Positions 22,505 to 30,086 of a DNA stretch of 35,203 bases are shown in pieces. The stretch covers positions 1-35,203 of the forward strand of contig JAITJQ010000002.1 in NCBI GenBank assembly GCA_031278845.1, written 5' to 3'. Origin of the DNA: Puniceicoccales bacterium (GTDB lineage Bacteria; Verrucomicrobiota; Verrucomicrobiia; Opitutales; LL51). Position 1 is the stretch's first letter, and each line of letters opens with the position of its first letter. Both the position numbers and the translations under genes were made by a program. The notes under the pieces were generated by a model that was not told the DNA's origin, made no database searches, and saw only the letters and a program-made list of their open reading frames with translations.

Positions 22505-22843
22505 GAGAGTTGCGGTTCTCCAGAGGGCTCCACCCTCTGGAGAACCGCAAAAGAGGCTGCTGTGGGGCTCCGCCCCACAACCCCGCAAGGAGTCAGAGAC
22601 TCCTTGACCTCCTTCAGCGGCCGAGCCCGGCGCGTTCCGCGCCGGGCTCGGCCGCAAGGGTCAAGAATAATAGACTTTTGTTTTTTCTTTTTTTAATCCT
22701 ACGGTTTAATCCAGTGGCACTGCCACTGGATCAAACCGCAAAACCAGGTCCGGGGGGATGGATCCCCTGGCAAAGATTCTTAAGGGCGAGGAGCCCTTAG
22801 GCAGCAATTCCCTGGTGGGGATTCTAAGGGTAAGGAGCCCTAG
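22505..22843 (+). repeat. Composite palindromic element, copy R8 (near full length)
   Basis: Plus orientation, between the convergent mcsB and methyltransferase genes. In order: GCGGTTCTCCAGAGGGC...GGAGAACCGC, GTGGGGCTCCGCCCCAC, AAGGAGTCAGAGACTCCTT, main hairpin (22617-22655), T-rich tract, GCGGTTTAATCC...GATCAAACCGC (about 22702-22739), GGGGGGATGGATCCCC, then two copies of the CTAAGGG-type end hairpin. The second end hairpin overlaps the stop of the methyltransferase gene. Confidence 0.92.
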
Positions 22844-23640
22844 AGTCCTGAACGCTGTCGGACGCATTCGTAGAGGATGATAGCAGTTGCGATAGAAACG
22901 TTAAGGGAATCCGATTCTCCATTTTGAGGGATGCGGATGGTATGGTTTTGCTGGAGCCAGAAATCGGAGACGCCTTTATTTTCTGATCCTACGAGAAGGG
23001 CAGTACCCTTTCTGAAATCTTCTTCGAAGTATAGCTTTTGGGCCTGGGGAGAAGCGACGTAAATTGATAGTTGGTATTGTTGTGAAAATTTTAAAAATTC
23101 TTCCGTTGTGGCGTCGTAAATATTGGCGAAAAAGACAGCGCCCTGGGAATTTCGAATGCCATTGGGGTTAAAAATTTCTGTGGAATGGTTGAGTACGATG
23201 ATACCGTCGACACCTGCAGATTCTGCTGTTCGAACGATGGCGCCAAAATTACTTGGTTTTTCGATATTTTCCGTCACGACAAAAAGTCCATTTTGTGGAG
23301 GAACGCACTCATTCAACGACATACTATGGGAGTGGGCGAGGGCAATCAGTCCGTCGCCATTTTCCCGGAGTGAAATTTTTTTATATACTTCCGGAGCAAT
23401 TTGTGTGAGAGGGATGTGTTCGCCTTCAAGTGTTCGAATAAACGAAAAAAATGTTTCACGATCCGTGAAGTATTTTTCACAAAATAATAATTCCGTGATA
23501 AACAGGTGCGAATGGGCACGGAAAATTTCTCGGAAACCTTCGATGGGAAAGATTCCAAATTTTTTTCGATCCGATGATTTTTTGAGTTTATCGATAAACT
23601 TTATTTTTTCGTTATGCCTGCTACTAATCTTTTCAAACAT
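22840..23640 (-). CDS. TrmH/SpoU family RNA 2'-O-methyltransferase
   Basis: 266 residues. An N-terminal substrate-binding domain (about 1-105, KISSRHNEKIKFIDKLKKSS...) precedes the SPOUT methyltransferase domain. The knotted-fold motifs are visible: TENIEKPSNFGAIVRTAESA (motif 1), LLVGSENKGVS (motif 2) and IRIPQNGESDSLNVSIATAI (motif 3). It methylates a ribose 2'-OH in rRNA or tRNA using S-adenosylmethionine; the target nucleotide cannot be told. The stop codon lies in the CCTAGAG edge of element R8. It is divergent from the T3SS genes, with about 115 bases between. Confidence 0.88.
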   Translation of the reverse strand: MFEKISSRHNEKIKFIDKLKKSSDRKKFGIFPIEGFREIFRAHSHLFITELLFCEKYFTDRETFFSFIRTLEGEHIPLTQIAPEVYKKISLRENGDGLIALAHSHSMSLNECVPPQNGLFVVTENIEKPSNFGAIVRTAESAGVDGIIVLNHSTEIFNPNGIRNSQGAVFFANIYDATTEEFLKFSQQYQLSIYVASPQAQKLYFEEDFRKGTALLVGSENKGVSDFWLQQNHTIRIPQNGESDSLNVSIATAIILYECVRQRSGL

Positions 23641-23685
23641 CGATTAATCCTATTAAAATTATGAAATCGATGGCAATAATTTTCC

Positions 23686-23756
23686 GGAGGAATTCTTTAA
23701 TGCGATCGTTTTAATGATTAAAGCTTTTGATGGTAAAACTTTTGCGATAAATTTTT
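23686..23756 (+). other. Possible leader mini-ORFs before the T3SS chaperone
   Basis: A strong GGAGG (23686-23690) stands 9 bases before ATG 23700, which opens a four-codon frame MRSF ending TAA at 23712-23714. The same A begins ATG 23714, opening a 22-codon frame (MIKAFDGKTFAINFYACAFE...) that overlaps the chaperone start at 23757 in another frame. The chaperone has no ribosome binding site of its own, so coupling through these mini-ORFs is possible. Confidence 0.3.
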
Positions 23757-24227
23757 ATGCTTGTGCATTTGAAATTTTTTGATAGAAACGGGCCATTGAT
23801 GGAGTGGGGGGAAGCAATTGAACTTTTGGTGCGATACTTTCGTATTGAGGATCATAATCCGGAAGAGCCAGTTTGTGAGATTGTTGTGGATGAACGTTTT
23901 GAATTAAAGATTGTTTGTTTAGGGGGACAATTTCTCGCTTTTTTCGGTTATTTTACTGGGGAAATTGCGGAAAGTGATTTGCCGAAGTTGAAAAATATGT
24001 TACAATGGAACTTAGCGCGTGTTGCTGACACCGATGATACACTTTCCATCGAAAGTGAAAGCAATCGACTTTGTTTATTTCGTAAACGGCCTTTGGCGAA
24101 GCTCTTTGCCGATAACATATTTAGAGAAGTGGAATCGTTTATTACAATTTTGGTATTTTGGGCAGATGCTTTTGACTATTCTCGGGAGATTCCTCGGGGT
24201 TCAAATCTAACGATTTTTGGGATATAG
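23757..24227 (+). CDS. CesT-like type III secretion chaperone
   Basis: 156 residues, small and acidic. The pattern is that of CesT/SycE-type chaperones: an N-terminal helix (EWGEAIELLVRYFRI), strands ending in LKIVCLGGQFLAFFGYF, then LPKLKNMLQWNLARVADTDD and LSIESESNRLCLFRK, and a C-terminal helix VESFITILVFWADAF. Such proteins dimerise in the cytoplasm and keep secreted effectors or apparatus parts soluble. The gene directly abuts sctC, whose ATG follows its TAG without a gap, which supports a T3SS role. Sequence identity in this family is low, so the call leans on pattern and context. Confidence 0.6.
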   Translation: MLVHLKFFDRNGPLMEWGEAIELLVRYFRIEDHNPEEPVCEIVVDERFELKIVCLGGQFLAFFGYFTGEIAESDLPKLKNMLQWNLARVADTDDTLSIESESNRLCLFRKRPLAKLFADNIFREVESFITILVFWADAFDYSREIPRGSNLTIFGI

Positions 24228-26831
24228 ATGATGAAAAGGATTCTTTATACAGTTTTTGGGATATCAACATTTTCGTTGCTTTACGCCTCCCTGGATAACA
24301 ATTCCAATATGGTGCGAAGGGCTTCAGTGAAGAGTCGAAAAACGGTTTCGAATTCCAAGGTACCACAGGAAATGAGCAATGTGGATTCGTCAATCGGAAC
24401 CCAATCCTATGTTCCGCCGGGAATTTCTAAAAATAAGAAAAATGTCTATGTCATCGATGGACCAAAAACGCCCAAGAAAAAAGTGACTTTACCGGAAAAT
24501 ATATCCCAATCTACTGACATACCGATACCTATCACCGCACCGACACCTACCACGGCTCCATTGGCATCTCCTACTGCGACAGTTTCGGTTCCTGTTTCTA
24601 CCGCATCGCAACCCACTGCCATATCGCAACCACTTGCCGCTGTGCCCACTGCAGCACCGACACCTACTACGGCTCCATCGGCATCTCCTACCGCGACAGT
24701 TTCAGTTCCTGTTTCTACTGCATCGCAACTCGATGCCCAACCAATACCATTTTCAATGGCAATACCCTCCGTAACCCAAATCCCTCCATCGCATGCGACA
24801 GAGGTAACCCCGGATGGTTCTTTGAAGAGCGAAAATTACGTTAAATCGTCGGAAGGAGCGGTTATGGGTGATTCGAGAATGCCTCTAATTGATCGAAGTT
24901 CCATAGAAATGATCCATTCAATGGCTTTTACGGAAGGTAATCCAGCAGATCGCCTTCCTTGGAAAACATCGGGATATTACCACTTCGCCAAAAATCAGGA
25001 TTTGAAAGAACTGATTCGCAATTTTTGTGCGGCACAATCGATGGACGTCATCGTAAGCGATGACATTAGTGATGTGGTAAATGGAAAATTCAGTGATGTT
25101 ACACCTTGTCAATTTTGGAAGGATATCGTCAGTGCTTACGGTTTGGTCTGGTTTTTCGATGGTAGCATGATGTATGCCTACAAGAGTAGCGAGGTAACTT
25201 CGACGGTCTACCAAATGAACCGCGATGAAATGCGAACGCTCGTAAAAGTTATTACGCAATTGGGATGGTTGAGTTCCAATGTAACCTTCAGACCTCTGGA
25301 AACGGCAGGTATTTTAGTGGTCAGTGGACCACCAAAGTTGATGTCTCTCCTAGAAGAATTGTCAAAAAAAGTGGTCGTCGAACGCGTCAGTAATGTCTAC
25401 GATATTCGATCCTTCCCGCTCAAACATGCCTGGGCTTACGACATGTCCGTAAGTTATCGCGGTGGCAGTATGACGATTCCCGGCGTTGCAACGATGTTAC
25501 AACAAATCGTTGGTGCTTTACCAGGTCCCATGGGTGACAGTAATATCGGCGTCAGTATCGATAATTCGCAATCCAATATGGCGACAGAAAAAAAGGCCAT
25601 TCCGGGCACAGTATATCATACTAACGAACCGAAGAAAACGGACAAAGGTAAAAATGAGGGCGATAAAAATAGCGGTAAGAGTGAAGAAAAAAATCCACTC
25701 AATTTGAGCGAAATTTTTGTCACCTATGATACACGCTTAAATGCGGTCATCGTAAAAGCAAAGCGGCAAGATATGTCCTTTATTGAAAATATTATCCAGC
25801 AACTCGATGTTTCTAGGGATGCGATTAAGATTGATGTTGCGGTGGTCGAAATTAGTAAGGCCGGAGCCATCAAGGTAGGGTCCTCATTCGCAGTTAATAA
25901 ACGGGATACGAGTGCGGCCGCGGGAGGTACCGCTGCCGGTGGTGGTGGTGCCGCTGCCGGTAGTATGGAGCGCATCGCATTCAACTTCCTCGATAAAACA
26001 AACGCGAGCGTAACTATGAATTTTGATAAACTTTTCAGAAATTATTCCCTGTCGGAAACGTTAAATATTTTGGAAGATGTGGGTAATGCGCAAACCTTAA
26101 CACGCTCTTCCGTGATCACACTTGACAATATCGGTGCCGTCATCGACCGTTCCAGTACCGTCTATATGGCCGTTACAGGTGCTAAAGCGGGAGGCCTTTA
26201 CGACGTGACGATTTCAACAAAATTAATCGTCGTTCCCCATATTATTCCCGGAGAATTTGATCGCAACGGAGCACCAAAAATTAAACTGTTGATCGAGGTA
26301 ACAGACGGTTCCTTTGATAAAGACGCACGTATCAATGCCAATAGCCCTGCAACGGCAACCAATACGGTCAATACGGAAGCATCGCTTTTCGAAGGACAAA
26401 GTCTATTTATTGGGGGATATTTTCATGAAGTCCATAGCGTCGGTAGCGCGGGTGTTCCTTTCCTAAAAGATATCCCACTTATCGGCTATTTGTTTAAATC
26501 GGATAGCCGAGACAATAGCATAATGGAACGTATCTATATCATTACACCTTCAATCGTCAACATGGATGATCCCAAACGGACCAAGCTAAACCGTTTCTTC
26601 ACGGATGGGCAATTGGCCGGAGAACCAACGTTGAAACCGGATGAATTTACTTTAACCCATGACTATGAGCGGCCTTCCTTTGAAAATGCAACATTTAAAC
26701 CAAAGCCAGCAAAGTTCAACTTAAACAAAATCTTTCAAAAAGATGACGAAAATCAGGATACTCCCGCCTCCCCCGAAATCAAAAAATGGGTGCAACATAA
26801 AAATCGAACGAGAACTTATCGGCGTCGCTAA
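24228..26831 (+). CDS. sctC: Type III secretion system outer-membrane secretin
   Basis: 867 residues. It starts with a signal peptide (MMKRILYTVFGISTFSLLYA) and forms the outer-membrane ring of the injectisome. A Pro/Thr/Ala-rich region at about 95-190 contains a 39-residue repeat. The N0 domain starts at Y250 (YYHFAKNQDLKELIRNF), with VNGKFSDVTPCQFWKDIVSA and YGLVWFFDGSMMYAYKSSEV, a pattern diagnostic of SctC over GspD or PilQ. N1/N3 domains follow, with DIRSFPLKHAWAYDMS. The secretin barrel ends with VPFLKDIPLIGYLFKSD (about 743-759). A Gly/Ala-rich loop lies near 562-580. A C-terminal tail of about 105 residues follows. No other apparatus gene is nearby, so the system is split over the genome or lies outside the window. 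Confidence 0.87.
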   Translation: MMKRILYTVFGISTFSLLYASLDNNSNMVRRASVKSRKTVSNSKVPQEMSNVDSSIGTQSYVPPGISKNKKNVYVIDGPKTPKKKVTLPENISQSTDIPIPITAPTPTTAPLASPTATVSVPVSTASQPTAISQPLAAVPTAAPTPTTAPSASPTATVSVPVSTASQLDAQPIPFSMAIPSVTQIPPSHATEVTPDGSLKSENYVKSSEGAVMGDSRMPLIDRSSIEMIHSMAFTEGNPADRLPWKTSGYYHFAKNQDLKELIRNFCAAQSMDVIVSDDISDVVNGKFSDVTPCQFWKDIVSAYGLVWFFDGSMMYAYKSSEVTSTVYQMNRDEMRTLVKVITQLGWLSSNVTFRPLETAGILVVSGPPKLMSLLEELSKKVVVERVSNVYDIRSFPLKHAWAYDMSVSYRGGSMTIPGVATMLQQIVGALPGPMGDSNIGVSIDNSQSNMATEKKAIPGTVYHTNEPKKTDKGKNEGDKNSGKSEEKNPLNLSEIFVTYDTRLNAVIVKAKRQDMSFIENIIQQLDVSRDAIKIDVAVVEISKAGAIKVGSSFAVNKRDTSAAAGGTAAGGGGAAAGSMERIAFNFLDKTNASVTMNFDKLFRNYSLSETLNILEDVGNAQTLTRSSVITLDNIGAVIDRSSTVYMAVTGAKAGGLYDVTISTKLIVVPHIIPGEFDRNGAPKIKLLIEVTDGSFDKDARINANSPATATNTVNTEASLFEGQSLFIGGYFHEVHSVGSAGVPFLKDIPLIGYLFKSDSRDNSIMERIYIITPSIVNMDDPKRTKLNRFFTDGQLAGEPTLKPDEFTLTHDYERPSFENATFKPKPAKFNLNKIFQKDDENQDTPASPEIKKWVQHKNRTRTYRRR
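24537..24729 (+). repeat. 76-bp direct repeat inside sctC
   Basis: Copies at 24537-24612 and 24654-24729 are nearly identical and 117 bases apart, exactly 39 codons, so the frame is kept. They encode APTPTTAPLASPTATVSVPV and its twin with S in place of L. This is a low-complexity linker that probably varies in length. Confidence 0.9.
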
Positions 26832-27238
26832 CCTAAGGGCTCCTCGCCCTTAGAATCTTCGCCAGGGGATCCATCCCCTGGACCCGGTTTAGCGGTTTGA
26901 TTCAGCGGCAATGCCACTGAATCAAACCGCTAAGGGTCAAAGACACGCCCCGCGGCTTCGCCGCGGGGCTGCTAATTTAAGAAAAGAAAAATTTGGTGAC
27001 GCGCAAATCCTACGCAAACTGCGCAGGGTTTGCGCGTCACTGAAAGAAAAAAACAAGTCAAAGAGTCTACTCTTGACCTTGCGGCCCAGACCAGCGCAGT
27101 ATGTGCAGGTCTGGGCCGCCAAAGGAGGTCAAGGAGTCTCTGACTCCTTGCGAGGTATGTGGCGGATCCCCACAGCAACCTCCTTGCGGAAGTCCAGAGG
27201 GCGGAGCTCTCTGGGCAGCCGGAGCCCTACAGCAGCCT
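26831..27238 (-). repeat. Composite palindromic element, copy R9 (longest, diverged)
   Basis: Minus orientation, between convergent sctC and rsmI. In plus order: CTAAGGGCTCCTCGCCCTTAG, CCAGGGGATCCATCCCCTGG, GCGGTTTGATTCAG...CTGAATCAAACCGC (26892-26930), CCCCGCGGCTTCGCCGCGGG, a T/A-rich linker, a hairpin with outer arms TGACGCGCAAA/TTTGCGCGTCA (26998-27040) intact only here, the main hairpin (27081-27119) with arms CCCAGACC/GGTCTGGG, AAGGAGTCTCTGACTCCTT, and diverged end hairpins. It ends at the stop of rsmI. Confidence 0.93.
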
Positions 27239-27926
27239 ATAATCGGTAACTTAAGGGGGCAATAAGAACGATAAATTCCCCTTTAAACGATATTTTATGA
27301 ATCACTGACAAAATGTCGCCAATAGATGCGGTCAGAATCGTTTCGTGAATTTTAGTCAATTCCTTGCAGAGGGAGACGACGCGATTGGAGCCATAAATAC
27401 TGAAGATATTATTTAAAAACTTTCCAATGCGGTGGCAGGATTCATAAAAAATTAAAGTCGTTTCAAAGGTTGTATATTTTTCAAGAATTCTAATGCGTTC
27501 ACTTTCTTTATGTCCTGGAAATCCGAGGAAAAGAAAATGATGAGTTGGTAAGCCGGAAGCCGAAAGGGCTGCCGTTAACGCACATGGGCCGGGAATGGGA
27601 ATCACAGTGATGTCATTTTTTTTACATTCTCGAACGATGCGAAAACCCGGATCGCTGATGGTTGGCGTTCCCGCATCGCAAATAACTGCAATCTGCGTCC
27701 CTGCTTTTATTTTTTGGATCAAGTATTCCGTTTGAAATCGTTCATTTTTATCGTGATAGGGAATAAGCGTCGCCGTGATATTGAATTTTTTTAACAAAAT
27801 TGCGGAGGTACGAGTATCCTCGCAGGCAATGATGGGGCACTGTCCTAGAATTTCAATGGCGCGAAAAGTAATATCATCCAAGTGTCCAATGGGCGTCGCA
27901 ACGACAAATAATCGGCCTTGATTCAT
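27237..27926 (-). CDS. rsmI: 16S rRNA 2'-O-ribose C1402 methyltransferase
   Basis: 229 residues. It methylates C1402 of 16S rRNA at the ribosomal P site. It is a tetrapyrrole-methylase-fold protein: N-terminal LFVVATPIGHLDDITFRAIE, then ACEDTRTSAILLKKF, the cofactor loop ICDAGTPTISDPGF, IPGPCALTAALSASGLPT and FLGFPG. It lacks the C-terminal HTH extension seen in longer RsmI proteins, ending instead after GEFIVLIAPLSYRL. It is the third gene of the uppS-cdsA-rsmI operon, 9 bases after cdsA. Its stop lies at the edge of element R9. Confidence 0.93.
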   Translation of the reverse strand: MNQGRLFVVATPIGHLDDITFRAIEILGQCPIIACEDTRTSAILLKKFNITATLIPYHDKNERFQTEYLIQKIKAGTQIAVICDAGTPTISDPGFRIVRECKKNDITVIPIPGPCALTAALSASGLPTHHFLFLGFPGHKESERIRILEKYTTFETTLIFYESCHRIGKFLNNIFSIYGSNRVVSLCKELTKIHETILTASIGDILSVIHKISFKGEFIVLIAPLSYRL

Positions 27927-27935
27927 AAAATTTTT

Positions 27936-28784
27936 TCAGACAAAAACACACTCTTTAATCAGGATAATGCCCATAGGCAATGCTAAAATCAAGCTGTCCA
28001 TCAAGTCCAACATCCCACCAATGCCAGGAATGGTATGGCCAGAATCTTTTTCTTTAGCAAGGCGTTTGAATCCCGACTCGATCAAGTCCGAAACAAGGGC
28101 GATAATCGCAATGATCGCAGATAGGACGCCAATTTTCCAATTCGTAAAATTTTTCGGCCAAGTGCTTCCACAGCAGAGAGCAAAAACGTAACCGGCAGTA
28201 ACGGAAAATAAAATGGATCCCAATAATCCTTCCCAACTTTTTTTCGGACTAAATGCCGGCGCTAATTTATGTTTTCCAATTTTACCGCCGACCAATAGTC
28301 CGCCAATATCACTAAATTTGGTCACTACAATAACCCATAAAATAAGCAGCAAAAGTGGATTGGGTTCCGATAGCAACAGAAATTTTGGAATCAATGAAAC
28401 AGGTATGGCAAACATAATCGGAACGTAAAAAATTCCAAAAATCGTGGGAAGAAAAACACTTTTCAAATCCTCAGGTTTACCACCTGCTAAGACCAGCGAA
28501 AATGCAAAAATAACGACCGTTTCAACAAACATGATCAGAACATAATTGAGGTCGGAAACGCCTTCCTGTGAAAGAAAACTCCCCACTAAAATAAGCGTTC
28601 CCAATACCGTGGCACTTCTTTTATAGGGATTCCAACCAATTTTTTCCATGAGCCGATACAATTCCCATTGGGCTAGGGCGGAACATAACGCTAACAATAA
28701 AACACCTCCAAAAATCTCCGTTTTTGTAAGCGTTACCGTTACCAATGTGCATAAAATAATTGTACTGAATATTCTCTTCTTCAT
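27936..28784 (-). CDS. cdsA: Phosphatidate cytidylyltransferase
   Basis: 282 residues with about eight membrane helices. It makes CDP-diacylglycerol from phosphatidate and CTP, the branch point for membrane phospholipids. The family signature is near the C-terminus: SGFKRLAKEKDSGHTIPGIG then GMLDLMDSL. Here PGIGG...LDLMD stands for the more usual PGHGG...LDRxD, a substitution known in other lineages. The upstream KLAPAFSPKKSWEGLLGS and KFSDIGGLLVGG are also conserved. It lies 3 bases after uppS, so the two are cotranscribed and likely coupled. Confidence 0.94.
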   Translation of the reverse strand: MKKRIFSTIILCTLVTVTLTKTEIFGGVLLLALCSALAQWELYRLMEKIGWNPYKRSATVLGTLILVGSFLSQEGVSDLNYVLIMFVETVVIFAFSLVLAGGKPEDLKSVFLPTIFGIFYVPIMFAIPVSLIPKFLLLSEPNPLLLLILWVIVVTKFSDIGGLLVGGKIGKHKLAPAFSPKKSWEGLLGSILFSVTAGYVFALCCGSTWPKNFTNWKIGVLSAIIAIIALVSDLIESGFKRLAKEKDSGHTIPGIGGMLDLMDSLILALPMGIILIKECVFV

Positions 28785-28787
28785 GAG

Positions 28788-29471
28788 TTATTTGCCAAAA
28801 TTTCGTTTCCTTAGCCGATAGGTATCAAGTACAGCCTCAAAGTCCTGTCGAGTAAACTCTGGCCAGTATTTTTCAATAAAAAATAACTCCGCATAGGCCG
28901 ACTGTAAAAGTAAAAAATTGCTCAACCGTTGTTCGCCGGATGTTCGAATAAAAAGATCAACATCGGGAGTGTCTCCAGTATCTAACCGTCCACGAATACT
29001 TTCCCATGAACAGTTTTGTCGTTCATCGATAGGGATTTTTTTTATTGCGCGCACGAGTTCATCACGGCTGCCATAGTTAATCGCAATCGTTAAAAAAAGT
29101 TTTGTGTTGCGATCAGTTTTTTCTCGAATCAATGCGATTTTTGCCCGAAGATCTTCCCTGAGTGGCACTAAATCACCGATGAAACGAACGCAAATTTCAT
29201 TTTTTTGTAAAAACACGGCATAGCGTACCATGGAACGGGCGAAAAGCCCCATCAAATACCCCACCTCATTCGTAGAACGTTGCCAATTTTCCGTCGAAAA
29301 AGCAAAAAGTGTCAGGTAAGGAATCTTTTTCTCAATGGTCGCTCGGATAATTTCGCTCACCGTATGTATGCCGCGCCGATGTCCCCAAAATATAGGAAAA
29401 TTGTTCCCTTTTGCCCAGCGTCGATTGCCGTCCATGACAATTGCAATATGTACTGGGTTCGTGATGGACAT
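28788..29471 (-). CDS. uppS: Undecaprenyl diphosphate synthase
   Basis: 227 residues. It adds isopentenyl units in cis to farnesyl diphosphate, making the C55 lipid carrier for peptidoglycan and LPS. Signature: HIAIVMDGNRRWAKG with catalytic D14, then GHRRGI, TLFAFSTENWQRS and the C-terminal DLFIRTSGEQRLSNFLLLQS with ELFF. It is the first gene of the uppS-cdsA-rsmI operon, a lipid-precursor grouping common in bacteria. Upstream is element R10, so the promoter lies in the roughly 60 bases between or inside the element. Confidence 0.95.
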   Translation of the reverse strand: MSITNPVHIAIVMDGNRRWAKGNNFPIFWGHRRGIHTVSEIIRATIEKKIPYLTLFAFSTENWQRSTNEVGYLMGLFARSMVRYAVFLQKNEICVRFIGDLVPLREDLRAKIALIREKTDRNTKLFLTIAINYGSRDELVRAIKKIPIDERQNCSWESIRGRLDTGDTPDVDLFIRTSGEQRLSNFLLLQSAYAELFFIEKYWPEFTRQDFEAVLDTYRLRKRNFGK

Positions 29472-29531
29472 GTTTCCATAGAGTAAATTTTATGGGTTAC
29501 AGCAAGTGGATTTTTGTTCGTGTCCTTGAAA

Positions 29532-29850
29532 ATGTCCAGAGGGCTTCGGCTGCCCAGAGGGCTCCGCCCTCTGGACTCCTACAAGGAGGCTGCTGTGGGG
29601 CTTCGCCCCACACCCCGCAAGGAGTCGTAGACTCTTTGACTTTTTTTAGCGGCCAAGCATGCGAAAATTTCGCATGCTTGGCCGCTAAGTCAAATTTAGC
29701 CCCCGCGGCTACGCCGCGGGGCTGCTAACCAGACCTTGCGGTTTGATCCAGTGGCTCCGCCCCGGGATCAAACCGCAATCCCAGGTCCAGTGGATGGATC
29801 CCTTGGCGGGGGATTCTAAGGGCGCGCAACCCTTAGATAACATGCGAGTA
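29532..29850 (+). repeat. Composite palindromic element, copy R10
   Basis: Plus orientation. CCAGAGGGCTCCGCCCTCTGG, GTGGGGCTTCGCCCCAC, AAGGAGTCGTAGACTCTTT, main hairpin (29648-29686) in which the inner stem is AAGCATGCG/CGCATGCTT instead of GAGCCCGGC/GCCGGGCTC, CCCCGCGGCTACGCCGCGGG, GCGGTTTGATCC...GGATCAAACCGC (29738-29775), CCAGTGGATGGATCCCTTGG and CTAAGGGCGCGCAACCCTTAG. Confidence 0.93.
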
Positions 29851-29866
29851 GCCCTTAGTAGATAAA

Positions 29867-30082
29867 TTACCGATGGAACGGATGGCATTTAGCCAGCCTA
29901 CGGATGATGAAATAAAAGGCTTGGAATGGGGAATATTTTCGGAGAATACGGATTGCAAATTGCGAACAGGTCGGCGAAAATCGACAACGGCAATGGGGGC
30001 CAAAGAAAAACAATTTCAGGGGTGACAAAAATAATTGGTAAATTCGAATTGGAAAAATTAATAATTGCGTAATCACGTTCAT
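29867..30082 (-). CDS. yidD: Membrane protein insertion efficiency factor YidD
   Basis: 71 residues. This is a small basic, membrane-associated protein with an amphipathic N-terminus. The family signature is FLSPLKLFFFGPHCRCRFSP then TCSQFA, with the three conserved cysteines. It helps insertion of membrane proteins by YidC. Usually it is encoded with rnpA and yidC; here it is instead 4 bases downstream of ffh, which still fits a membrane-protein targeting theme. Element R10 lies directly after its stop. Confidence 0.93.
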   Translation of the reverse strand: MNVITQLLIFPIRIYQLFLSPLKLFFFGPHCRCRFSPTCSQFAIRILRKYSPFQAFYFIIRRLAKCHPFHR

Positions 30083-30086
30083 CGCG

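Noticed and set aside
22617..22700. Main hairpin as a classical rho-independent terminator
   Set aside because: The T-rich tract starts about 20 bases after the stem instead of directly behind it, and copies also lie between divergent genes. Termination may be a side effect but is not shown.
22510..22800. Open frames across composite elements (also 35-220, 17364-17651, 26911-27249, 29492-29728, 32422-32835)
   Set aside because: They consist of palindromic repeat modules, read similarly on both strands, and recur at every copy. They are GC-rich repeats without stops rather than genes.
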